Below are positions 24,901-34,990 of a stretch of DNA of 64,000 nt, one piece after another (within the stretch, counting starts at the first letter, position 1; every line of letters begins with the position of its first letter). Made by a program: the position numbers and the translations under genes. Source of the stretch: Prostheceraeus crozeri (taxonomy: Eukaryota > Platyhelminthes > Polycladida > Euryleptidae). The stretch lies in the NCBI GenBank assembly GCA_907163375.1, contig CAJQUW010010458.1, positions 372,001-436,000 on the forward strand, read 5' to 3'. Under the pieces are notes generated by a model. That model searched no databases and had not been told where the DNA came from. It saw only the letters and a program-made list of their open reading frames with translations.

Positions 24901-27900
24901 AAGAGCCGCGGACCAGCGAAGAAATTATAGGTGAGTTATTATTTATTTATATGTTTATTGAAGAAATAAGATTAAATAAAATGAGTTATAATTCTTTAAT
25001 AAAAGTTAAGTTTTTTGCAGTTAATTTTAAATAATTTTAAATTCAATTTCATCAACTTCAGGACATTGCAAAATAAATGCGCTCTTATTTATCTAAACGT
25101 TTTCCTAAATGATTAGCTTTAGGGTTTTTTCAAACTCGAATATTTTTTAAATTTTAGTTGCAGTCAATCGAAATCGAAAAGCATCGGGAGATGTTTCAGT
25201 GAATCGAATTCGCCAGCTCCAAGTCGAAGCCCTGGAAACACAAATACAGGCAAACAAAGCCGTAATTGACACATGCGGAAAAATCAACCAACTGATCCCG
25301 AAGTTATCGGATTTGTTCAACAGTGAATCAGACGTAATGAGATATGCATGCAAATGATAGGCTACTTTCAAGAAAGAAAACGATTGATTGGAAATTCTTT
25401 GTTTTTTAACGGAAATTATACATCGAAGGGAATTTTGTAATCCTTAAAAGAAATGTGGGGTCTTTTGTGTTATTTCCCCCCCCCCCAATGTTTAAGCTCA
25501 TCTAGAGACCGTAAAAATAATGCAAACTATATTCAATCAAAACAACTAGCTTGGAGGCCAAAATGCAACAATGTCCTGCATTATCGCATCAAATGGGTTT
25601 AGATTCTGTCTTTCGCACCTACAGCGCCTACATCGCTCACGAGCGCTGATAGTTGCAACAGATTCATGGATAGTGGCCGAATAAATAGAATGAATTGTTG
25701 ACTGTGCTGTGAGTGACTGCGCGGCGAAGGAACGTGCGCTCTAGATGACTCATTACTCGATCACAAATGACCTGAATAACCTTCCCTTAAAGTTTAATGA
25801 TAATTGATTATTTTTACGGTCTCTAGATGAACTTAAACATTGGGGGTGAAATAACACAAAAGACACGAAATGTGTAATCCTTGGACGTTTCAGGTTTTCT
25901 TGTATTAGAAATATTCAAAGTTTAATGAAATTATATTCAATTATACTAGTATTTGAGATTTGGGGAGATAAAGCAAAAATACCAGTAACAAATTTTTGTA
26001 ATTATAGGCAACAATATCACAGATTTTCGGTACAAGATGCTTTCAAAAGTAATTTTGGACAATGTAATTTCGTTTAATAATTCCTGAATTTGATTGGTTT
26101 CCTATAGCATCGTTTGTCGTCAGGTCATTAAACTCAGTCTGATCTGTAGTAGATTCGGTATCTGGTTCCGGGATATCATTGTCCAAAGCAAAATTATGTA
26201 ACACTGCTGCGACTCTAATGTCTCTTAGTATAGTAGGAATTCTTTTTCTCCGACTTGGAAATTTCAAAATGGGAAAGCGACGTTTCCATCGTCCAAAGAC
26301 ATTCCAATTGTTACTCTGGTTTTACAATGTGCATAGTTATAGGCCAATTCCTGTTGATTTGAACAGTTTCGTATGGGGGTCATCAACCAAGGGCGAAGAG
26401 GGTATGCAGAATCACCTAATAAGATACCAAGATTTTGATTTGATTCCATGAAATCCCAAAGTCTACTCGCTCTGAAAATGAAACTATCATGACAGGAACC
26501 AGGCCATTCTGCGATAACATTGGTAAATTTTCCTTTAGCGTCACAAATACATTGGACGTTGATAGAATGGTAATGCTTTCTATTCACAAATCTTTGTTCA
26601 TTAAAGTTAGGTTTCTCAATCGGGATATGTGTCCCGTCCACACATCCTATCACATTAGGAAAATTCCCAAGACTGTGAAAGTCACGTTTAAGCCGTTGAA
26701 TAGAATTAGCATTAGTAGGAAATGTCACCATTTCACGAAAATGATTGTCGATTGAAGAAGAAAACATTTCGATGGCAGCATGCGTTCCTGGTTGAGAGAT
26801 GCCCAGGGTTTCTCCGATAACCGAATGAAAGCTGCCGGATGCAAAATATCTCAAACTCAAAGCAGTTATTTCTTCCACAGAAAGTGCAGAACTTCGATGT
26901 GTAGGTCGTTGACAATCAGATAGAACAATACCACACAGTTGCTGAAATCCATCTTTACTTAACCGGTATTTGTTTAAAAAATCAGCCTCACTGTAATCAA
27001 AGATATCAAAACGATCAAAAAATTGTCTCTCCGCACGTAAGTTTGGATATATGTCCATAAAAGCAGCCATGCGTACCGACTTGAATATGAATCTAACCTG
27101 ACTTCCTCAGGTTAGCAAATTTGTCTATCCTCAAGTGAGACATTCACCTCAGGATACGTTTATCTTGTTTCGAAAATAAACAATCACTGATGTTTCACCT
27201 CAGGTTAAAAAAAAACCTCAGGATAGCTCTGACTCACTGACGTTTCACCTCAGGTTAAAATCCTAACCTCAGGATAGCTCTAACTTTATCCTAACCTGTG
27301 TCGTAAATATGAAGCTATCTCGAGATATGCTATCTTAACCTGAGGTTAGGTTTATCCTGTTTCGTAAATATGGGCAAATGTTTACAGAACACATTGTCAA
27401 ACTTAACATGAAACTCGCGAGGACAAACGCACACATAACACAACAGACATCGATTTATCAATGGTAGAACGAAAACAGAGAGAATCATCGATATTCATTA
27501 CTAAGCAAAAACAATAAAATTCAGAACAGAAGAAACAATATTGATGCTTTGTAAATAAGAAACGTCGAAGGGGTTCGTCAAGTGTAATACTGACTCCATC
27601 AAGCAATTTTGAACTTTTCCCACGGTAAAAATGAAGATATGGCTCATATTTCAAACAGCATCATTCAACTTGAACATTTCGACATCATGTGTGCTTTTCA
27701 TTCACTGTCAAGCCAAGTTAAGTAAGTCTCATGTCCGGCAGGGAATTATGGAACATATTAGGTTTACATGTCAGAAGAGAAAAATCTAAAATCTATAGTC
27801 TAAAATGGTAATTGAATAAAGGAAATAGAAAGGTCGGTTGAATTTTCATTCTGTAGAATCTTGTTTACACTGTACCGCTGCTGTTTGAATAGCGCCAAAA

Positions 27901-30314
27901 GGAATAGCTAATGTTTTCCATGATTTTCTTTCATGTTAGCCGATATCGACTGACGACAAAATCAAAACATTTTTCGTTGATTACAAATTGCAACCGATGT
28001 ACGAGTATTACAAATTGCAACCCATGTACTCGTATTACTTGAGTGAACCTTCTGAGATTGGTGTGTAGATGCCTTTTTGCTCGATTGATTACAATCCTAC
28101 TAAATTTTGACACGATCTTTACTTACTTAGGCATTTGGACACAAGTAGCATTTCTGAAGATTTGACATCTGTATGAAGTAGCCTAATTAACTTAACAACA
28201 GCGCATAGATGTGAAGTGTCGTAATTATGTAACTTGAGTCTTATTTTTAAAAGACACTCTGTTTTAATTCAACATTATTCCACAGATGAACCTCTTTTAA
28301 AACTGCATATCTGATACAAACGCAAACAGTGATATGTATGACTAATCGACATCGGTTATAAAATCCATGCTTCAGGATGAACAAAAAATCTCGAGGGATC
28401 CATGTAAACTAGGTCACCAAACTTTGAAATGGACTAACAGAAGGAAAAGCATATCTGCCTGCTCATTTCATTCATTTTATTTCTAAAGTTGGACCTACCT
28501 TGGGGAAACTCTAGACATGGGTCGTCAAGGTAAACAGGGTTCACTTTAATTTAAATATATCCAACAGTCAATCTGACATAATTGGCCAAATCACATTAAA
28601 GTCCTACAAATGAATTTGAGATTGGCTGATAGGTCAATTGGTGCACTCAGCTCAATTTTCAAGTTCAAATACCTTAATTGATGACATCAAACCAAGTGGC
28701 TCACTTGATTCTTTGAGAAATTCAATCGCGAAAAGTCCTACATTGCACACATTTCTTCAATAATTTCATTCCGCTGCAAAAGGCTTACCGTCACGACTTC
28801 ACATGAACATACAGAGCGCTTATACCTGCACACAGTATATGACAGTCACACTCGCTCTGCACAATCATTCTGCGATAGTACGTTGTGTGTACATTATGTA
28901 CTAATACAATCCAGTGTAACTTTTTTGCACTTTACATGAATTCTGAACTTTCGATTCCATGTAAATTTATCACCACGGAAATCACGACGCTTAGTGAAAC
29001 AAATGATACCCACTTTGTTTCACAAGTTGTTCACCATGATAACCAATTCATTGAAACCAATAATTGAATGTCATGTTTTGCTTCAATTAAGTTAATTTTA
29101 AAGCATCCTATGCCGCTGTCTAGCGGAGACATAAATAATTAGATACTGAAGTTGCAAACTGAGAGATTTTGCCTCAGACAAAATCGTGACGCAAGGAAAG
29201 TTGTAGAATACTTAATGAGTTCAAATGATTACGAAGTCTATTTCAGAAAGGTGCTTTCTTGAATCAATAATCCATTAATTTTATTTCATTTAACACGCTT
29301 GGACATTGAGATAAATGTAGATTTGGTTCACAACTTTTAAACTCCTGCATGGAATTTCCATTATCAGTTTAAGCTACAGTACGAGTGTATAACTTGTTGC
29401 TATAGCACTATGCGGGTAATCTCGTTGATGCAACAGAAGCTGACGCCAGCGTAAATAGGGAATAATGTTGAGAATAATGTTGTGGGAATAATCTCTCACC
29501 AATGTTTGTCTCATGTATCAGTTGAACAGCAGACCGATTTGGATTCTGGTTGTAGGTTTTACCAGCATATAGTCTTCATGATTATCGATCGCCGATAGAA
29601 ACAGTGATGATTCATATGAATAATTTGTCACTTCCCTGAATTATGTTCTTTAAATTGACGTCAATACATTCAATCTTTGACAGAATTTAGAACGTCGACC
29701 TTTACAATGCGGAGAACAGATTCCTCTAACGTATTGTCCCAGCAATTGAATAGGCACAAAATACAAATATAAAAAGTTGATTTCCAAAAATATTACTTTT
29801 AATTAATTTACCGAATTCTTACTTCCTGTGCGTGCTGTATTAAATTGGTCGTGACATCTTCCATTGAATGCTGAATAACGAATTATTGGAATAATGACAG
29901 CAGCAACACTTATGAAACCCATGAAGATTTGATCACGCATGACAAGTTCTCTTCAGTTCAGTGGTCATTTATAGAAAATCCTACACCACTGAACGATTCA
30001 AATCCTCGTTCACACACTCATTAATCTTTCTACACATGCGTAATGAAATTAATTACCTAATTTATCCCAACTTCTTTTGACTGACTTGGTTTATTGTCAC
30101 TAGATCCTCAAAGCCTGAAGTGCGATGTTTTTCTTACCTGCAGTAATGCCGATAGACGAGCAATTTCATTTTCTTTCTCCATGTACATGTTTTTGAATAC
30201 AGCTCGCTTGTTCCCGAATTCTCTCTCAGCTTCCAATTTCTCTTCTTTCAGCTTCGATATCTGCTCTTGAAGCGAAACAGTCGCTGAATCTTCTGCTTCT
30301 GTCGTTGTTTCCTC
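21826..30314 (-). CDS. RABEP1: Rabaptin (Rab effector), partial gene, three exons in window
   Basis: Rabaptins are cytosolic coiled-coil effectors of Rab5 and Rab4 that work with Rabex-5 in early-endosome fusion and recycling. The exons at 30138-30314 and 21826-21984 align without gaps across their junction to the vertebrate rabaptin N-terminus: VSLQ, an EFGNKRAVFK block, a LLQ exon end, then QAELEDLKTAAAVSE and EEVASLQ. One heptad is missing near the start relative to the vertebrate protein. All intron phases are 0. A 48-bp micro-exon at 29823-29870 may add 16 residues. The start codon lies further right (above 30.3 kb) and the rest of the gene lies left of 21.8 kb or outside the window; the next exon (vertebrate KETVRDYE region) was not found. 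The introns hold the Harbinger element and probably the hAT and LINE copies. Vertebrate RABEP1 and RABEP2 cannot be told apart here, so the symbol marks the family. Confidence 0.85.
22000..24160. other. Rabaptin intron, no further gene seen
   Basis: No exon with coiled-coil character on the minus strand and no repeat I can support. The stretch lies between the exon ending at 21984 and the left end of the Harbinger element. Confidence 0.45.
24507..25357 (+). CDS. Harbinger Myb/SANT-like DNA-binding protein, two exons
   Basis: Exon 1 is 24507-24930 (ATG at 24507, donor GTGAGT) and exon 2 is 25158-25357 (acceptor AAATTTTAG, stop TGA). The join is in frame and gives 207 residues. The N-terminal half is a trihelix Myb/SANT-like domain, with SAWGQITAEVNSV and SKEQVIARYKYLNNKARR, as in NAIF1-type and Harbinger helper proteins. 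The C-terminus is a short coiled coil (RIRQLQVEALETQIQANKA, then INQLIPKLSDLF) typical of this family. In known Harbinger elements the partner carries transposase to the nucleus and binds the transposon ends. No internal stop is seen, so this gene looks intact although the transposase is not. Confidence 0.85.
25458..25866. mobile_element. 409-bp MITE nested in Harbinger, 8-bp target duplication
   Basis: Arms of about 60 bp are inverted copies: the left begins GGGTCTTTTGTGTTATTTC and runs through a C-run (25476-25486) to TCTAGAGACCGTAAAAAT (to 25519); the right mirrors it from about 25808. The arms are flanked by GAAATGTG at 25450-25457 and 25867-25874. An 8-bp duplication suits a hAT-type origin, although the ends are not the usual CAGGG. 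The word GTAATCCTT also occurs on both flanks, so part of the duplication could be an older local repeat. There is no coding capacity. It lies in the gap between the two convergent Harbinger genes and damages neither. Confidence 0.8.
26043..27070 (-). pseudogene. PIF/Harbinger DDE transposase, frameshifted and lacking catalytic Glu
   Basis: The frame opens with ATG at 27070. It has an N-terminal helix-turn-helix-like region (EEITALSLRYFASGSFHSVI, LGISQPGTHAAI), the first catalytic Asp in NVIGCVDGTHIPIEKPN, a conserved EWPGSCHDSFIFRAS block, and the second Asp in GILLGDSAYPLRPWLMTP. The third acidic residue should follow RVTI, where this family has Glu; here the codon is GGA (Gly). Just after it, one T is missing from a T run near 26305, shifting the frame to a stop at 26264. 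The frame resumes at 26267 with KFPSRRKRIPTILRDIRVAA and ends at 26043. With both the Glu loss and the frameshift the enzyme must be dead, although the ends might still be moved in trans. Confidence 0.92.
27390..29820. other. Rabaptin intron; small tandem duplication
   Basis: No exon is supported. A 29-30-base unit is duplicated at about 27979-28037 (ATTACAAATTGCAACC(G/C)ATGTAC twice). The rest is plain AT-rich sequence with frames under 85 codons. Confidence 0.45.
29823..29870 (-). CDS. RABEP1: Putative 48-bp rabaptin micro-exon
   Basis: On the minus strand, acceptor TTCGTTATTCAG precedes 29870 and donor GTAAGA follows 29823. The 48 bases are open in phase 0 and encode HSMEDVTTNLIQHAQE, which is helix-compatible and joins both neighbours in frame. 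The two flanking exons already align to vertebrate rabaptin without it, so it is either a lineage-specific or alternative exon, or a chance match. Confidence 0.45.
30138..30314 (-). CDS. RABEP1: Rabaptin exon, 59 codons
   Basis: The acceptor (CTTTTTTCCTTTGATACGCAG) ends just above 30314 and donor GTAAGA follows 30138; the exon is 177 bp, phase 0 at both ends. It opens with an acidic linker (EETTTEAEDSA), then VSLQEQISKLKEEK, REFGNKRAVFKNMYMEKENE and ARLSALLQ. These match the first coiled coil of rabaptin-5, including the xKRAxFKxxY block. No ATG precedes the linker in frame, so the start codon lies in an exon further right that I did not locate. Confidence 0.88.
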
Positions 30315-30319
30315 CTGCG

Positions 30320-33060
30320 TATCAAAGGAAAAAAGACTAAGCAATATTTATCGAACAATCAACAGCAGCGCCTATGCTGAACTTGACTACCGATCAATTT
30401 TCAAATGATAGCCTCTACCTTTTCAAATACCATTATCAACATTTAGTTGATTAGAATCATCGATTAAACCATGGCAACAGAAACCATCAACAATCACATA
30501 AACTGGTGATTAATTACAACCTAACGTGCGTGCATAATGAATCAGCCAGGGTGTAACTGAAGGTATTAGATGGACAAAGTGCCGTCTGTTTAAACAATAT
30601 TAGCTCGTACAAGTGACTGGATTCCGACATTCTTCAACACTTTTCTAGTCCCTAGCAGCCCGTCACTATCTGAAATCGCTGCTATTAAGATTTTTCAGAT
30701 CTGAATGTGATGACAAGTAGATGAACATAGATGACGATTTCAGCCAACATTTCTAAAATATACCGGTAGCTATCGCCGATCACCTATTTCTCCAACGTCA
30801 ACGATTTTTAACGTGCAGGAATTTCATTGGCTTCGTGCACTCACTGCAAATCAATGAATTTTCCACTATCATTCTAAGACTAATTAGTGTAATTTGAACG
30901 TAGGATAGATCGTCATGATTCCGCACGTATCGAAACGAAAGTTTGTAGAAGAGTAATTGCATAAGATTTTTTGCCATGATGCATAGGCCTCCGATTTATA
31001 GGCGCATGGCATTTTAATGCTAACGTGACAAACAATTCCTTACGAGTCTGTAGAAACTCTGCTCTGGTTATGATAGGGGGACTAGAAAAGAGTCGAATTT
31101 TTTACCTATGAAAGATTGACGAACATTTCGAGTCCGAGTTCATAACGCTATCTTTCCGCTAGAAGTCATCTTTAGTTTTTTAAAATGATAGATACATTCA
31201 ATAATGCGACAGAAAATCAAACATTCAAGAAATCAAATAAAATAATAGCGATTTACATTCATGCTAACGCGCTCTTAACCCCGACGTTAAGTTTCTTTCT
31301 AAATACAATCGAATCCGGTTGGAGCGAATTTCATAATTTCCTCAACCATGTCATATTCAGTTGACTCGATTGTGGTCAACTTACGACATTATCCCAAGTC
31401 AGCGTCATAGACACGACATTCATGTTATATGAAAACACAACTAAAACATCTAACTACTTAATATATCCTTCAATTTCATACATCAAACAATTTCAAATTT
31501 TCTGTGAGTGCAGACGCTATTAGCGAATTGACCACACTGGCTTATCTCATTACATGCAAGCACATTATTTTTATATAAATATTAATAAAACAAACATTAC
31601 TTTCACGTGAGAAATGACGGTCTCCACAGCAGCTGTAATAAAGAATTCATAAGAGAATTAATTTCACAAATGGCATCTATAGGTCTCTCAATTTGAAATG
31701 CTGTGATCTTACTAGGAAGCATAAACCATGGATATATTCAAACAGTAGGAACTTAGCAAGTGGAGCCACCAAAGTATGTATCGGCCATTCGATCTTAGTC
31801 ACGTGACATTTTGACTCAAATGCAAAATTCAACGTGTTGATCCTACGAACCCGGCTCCTAGGGGAATAGCCTTGTCGTGCAGGATTGTAGAAAAACAAGC
31901 AATGTTTGAAAGATTCGAACAATCGACATTATCACAATTCAAAGTAAACTGTCGATTGCTTATAACATTTCAACGAATCAAACGCAGTTTGTTAGTGCTT
32001 AAGGGTGCATACTGCATGCAAAGCAGGCTTGGTCAAAAAACCCGTGGGTAGTGGGTTTTTGGGTTTTTTCACGATTTTTCATAATGTTTTCCTTATCAAT
32101 GGAGCAATCGTGCCACTCTTAAGTCAGAAGAGAAAAGGAGCTTGCAAACTGGACTTTCTGTTTAATAAGCTCAATAGAAGAGTTACAGATGAGTGATTTG
32201 TTTGATAAAAAATAAATTTCGTGATTACTTAAATTAAAGAACTTTATCCACTTTACTTCGCATGATTTTACAAGTCAGGGCTTTAAATTTCAGACTCAAA
32301 GGTGGAAACATCACTAGCTTTCCGCCTCTGTCTTATTAAGTTGTTGATATTATATCATATTAATTGTAGATAAGTACTCGTACATGCACAATCTGATAAG
32401 ATGAATGTAAGGTGAGGGCGGGATGTTTCATTTCAGAATCTCAAGTTTGACGTACTCGTACTTTTTATCTGATCTTTAAGTGATGACAGCAAACGGGAGG
32501 ATCACGATTACGGTGAAATATCTGCACTCGTATTCGAGAAACACGCCTTGAATTTTTGCAAAACCTTGATATTATAATTAAAGGAAAAACGAGTTTTTAC
32601 TCGACGTTTCGTGTCCAGACTGACTGAGTTCACTGAGTTAAAACAGGTGAGTAAGCCTATTTAAATATACAACTGTTCTATACTACTGATAATTATTTAT
32701 TTGAAGCACTGAAATAACTTTAAAACACTTAAAAAAATATGAAACACAATGATTTTAATGCGAAAAATAATTTTCTCAAAGCCAAAATTTTCTAATGCCC
32801 ACGCGGATTAGTGGAGACCCAGTTCATTTACCATTTGAAAATATCCCAAGAATTCTACTTCACATCCTCCTTCAATCATGATGCCTTCAGTGCCAAACTG
32901 TCCATGTCAACAATCCGTATTGTTAAGCGCTGTTAACGCTTGTCAATGTCCGTTTGATGCTCTCCCATCAGTAGCACACTCATGTCTGTCACATCTTCAA
33001 TGAGCTGCTCTAGCGCTATCCTCGAGTAGAAGTAAGAAATCATCGAGTCGTTGCTCTAGC
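30320..33060. other. No gene seen; possible hAT end at 32023
   Basis: The rabaptin start exon could lie here but no convincing one was found. CAGGCTTGGTC followed by AAAAAACCCGTGGG at 32023-32047 resembles a hAT terminus; its partner was not found. Confidence 0.35.
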
Positions 33061-33070
33061 GCTATGTCTA

Positions 33071-33150
33071 ACCCACTGGTTCCCAACCTTTTAATGTCTC
33101 AGTGCCACTTGAGATCTTGCACGTTCGCCGCGTACCACTTAGTATCAAAG
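33071..33150 (+). mobile_element. hAT-type element end, truncated (tentative)
   Basis: CACTGGTTCCCAACCTTTT near 33070, followed by GTGCCACTTGAGATC and GCGTACCAC, is very like the CAGTGGTTCCCAACC termini of hobo-type hAT MITEs. No inverted partner or 8-bp duplication was seen, so only a fragment is claimed. Upstream, TGCTCTAGCGCTAT is directly repeated near 33006 and 33051. Confidence 0.4.
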
Positions 33151-33745
33151 AAATTCTTTTTATGCTAGGAAAGATGTAACCGTATTTTATTTCAAAGAAG
33201 CTTATAGTTGCGAACAAAACAAACATGAAACAAGTAGCAGTCAATCTATAAGTTGAGGATGCCTCTTCCGAAGCTTCCGAGGCTGTGCATGTTTTTTAAG
33301 AAACGTAGCCAAAGTTGAATGTTAATTTCTATGCCAAAAGCATATTCAAAATACATGATTTTGGATGCTGAGCTTCATGCATAATCTAAAATGAATGATC
33401 TTGGTCAGCTGATTTCGACCTGTCGGTCGCTCATCGGCTGTCACATTGATATCTAAACAACCTAATACAAAGTTTGATGTGACAAGATGAAATCTATGCA
33501 CAAGACAAATCTTTATCTTTTGAGACTATGAAAAGTAACAGATTGCATCGAATTTTGTCGTCGATCTCAAGCTGACCAACAGGATGAGAGAAGGAGGGGT
33601 GATTCCCCCTAGAAATAGTGGTCGGTGCAGGAATATGTTTCCGCTCCCTTTTTGTTTCTCGCTGTCATACACAGTTTTGCAGATTCTCTAAATGCAGCAT
33701 CGGATTGTGACTTCATTGGGACGCAAAAAAGGTATCTGAGGACCT
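33150..33745. other. No gene seen
   Basis: AT-rich sequence with no supported feature. Confidence 0.4.
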
Positions 33746-33749
33746 TCGT

Positions 33750-33960
33750 AGAGATTACGGAAAGGATCTCTTCTATGATTATTTTCTTGTTGCGGAGACA
33801 GCGCAGTAGCGGCGGAACCAATGTGTTTCCGTACATTTGCGGATATTATGGAATGGATCTATTTTATGATTATTTGTCTTGTTGTGGAGATAGCGCCGCA
33901 GCTGAGTTTGAGGAAAGGATATCTCCTATGACTCTTTTTTTGTTGCGAAAATCTCTTCTG
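33750..33960 (+). repeat. Three-unit degenerate repeat with coding-like character
   Basis: Units begin near 33755, 33845 and 33910. The first two translate, in different frames, to nearly the same peptide: YGKDLFYDYFLVAETA and YGMDLFYDYLSCCGDSA. The third is a weaker copy (GGAAAGGATATCTCCTATGA). The spanning 127-codon plus-strand frame (33625-34008) reads through all three in non-corresponding frames, so it is not itself a convincing gene. The peptide is not recognised. Confidence 0.5.
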
Positions 33961-34009
33961 TATTGTTTAATTGTTTTACCAACGCTTCTACGGTTTATCA
34001 AAAGGTGAA

Positions 34010-34908
34010 CAAAAGAAGTGTGATGGCGTTATTGCAGGATTCATCATAGGAGTGCCCGCAGAAGGTTTTTGCAGCCCTATCTGACAAGATTAATTTATGC
34101 CAATAGAGAATCAACACCACACATGTAATCAATACATTGATCAATATCTTATCATTAATGAGCATTATGGAAAAGGATTTGACTTTGCTTTATCAAATGA
34201 CGCGCTTAGTTTGTTCGAATATTCGAATATTTCCATGATAATTATGTTTTGAGAATATTGGAAGAAGAAAATTTGATGACATCAAAGCTCTGTTAATTAG
34301 CAAGTTCATTGGCAATGTTCTTCGTGGAATCAGAGTTCAGTGTTCAATGCGATTCGGTCAAAACAATATCAATACTTAAAAGATTTCAACATAAGATAAA
34401 GCTATATCAGCCGATGATATTAAATGTGAGATTTCCCAGATATAATATTGGATTGAGTGTCAGCAGACTGAATGCATTATTAAAGAGACTGTAATTCGAA
34501 AATAATGCCGAAGCCAGAATATATAGATCAAAAGTGCAATATAAATGTGCAAATCGACGATTCAGAATATGCCTTTAAATTGAACAAATGGAAGCATCAA
34601 ACTATCTTTGATTACAGAAAATTTTTAGGCCAATTATCCACAATTTGTGAAGTCGAGTAGAATCGACGCTCATTATTTCACCAAAACTTTGGATACAGGC
34701 CTACCTGAAGTCGGAGGGATCACAGTTCTTAATTGTGTTAAATCGTTTATTTTCATTGACAACGAGAATGCAATTTCAAAACAAAAGACTTCACTAAACG
34801 ATGTGGACATTTTTTCAAATGCTAGTTAAACGCTCGTTGGAGACGTATATGCAGATTGCTGATTAACTAACTGTTGCTGATATAATCATGATACCAAATA
34901 TACATATA

Positions 34909-34910
<2 letters not shown>
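34010..34910. other. No gene seen
   Basis: AT-rich sequence without recognisable coding or RNA features, leading into the TA microsatellite. Confidence 0.4.

Positions 34911-34914
<4 letters not shown>

Positions 34915-34987
<73 letters not shown>
34915..34987. repeat. TA microsatellite
   Basis: An uninterrupted TA run of about 73 bases. A shorter TA run (36295-36312) resumes on the far side of the hAT element, so the two are probably one microsatellite split by the insertion. Confidence 0.95.

Positions 34988-34990
<3 letters not shown>

Larger units (their letters stand above)
24168..27388. mobile_element. PIF/Harbinger transposon (inactive)
   Basis: Two convergent genes, a Myb/SANT-like protein (plus strand) and a DDE transposase (minus strand), are the standard PIF/Harbinger pair. 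The ends are imperfect inverted repeats: left TTGCTCATATTTACGAAAC (24178-24196), right TTGCCCATATTTACGAAAC on the minus strand (about 27359-27377), with weaker similarity outward to TGTAA. Inside both ends lie many copies of a TAACCTGAGGTTA palindrome and of ATCTCGAGATAG-like motifs. The expected 3-bp target duplication could not be fixed, so the outer limits are uncertain by about 15 bases. The element lies in a rabaptin intron and contains a younger 409-bp MITE. Confidence 0.85.

Noticed and set aside
24168-27388. 3-bp target duplication for Harbinger
   Set aside because: Several candidate end positions were tried; none gave matching trinucleotides on both sides, so no duplication is claimed.
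30315-30344. Rabaptin translation start just upstream of the 30314 exon edge
   Set aside because: The in-frame extension has only a TTG and no ATG, and a pyrimidine-rich acceptor ending CAG lies exactly at 30315.
33625-34008. 127-codon plus-strand gene
   Set aside because: The internal repeats fall in different frames relative to each other, so this frame does not preserve a protein.
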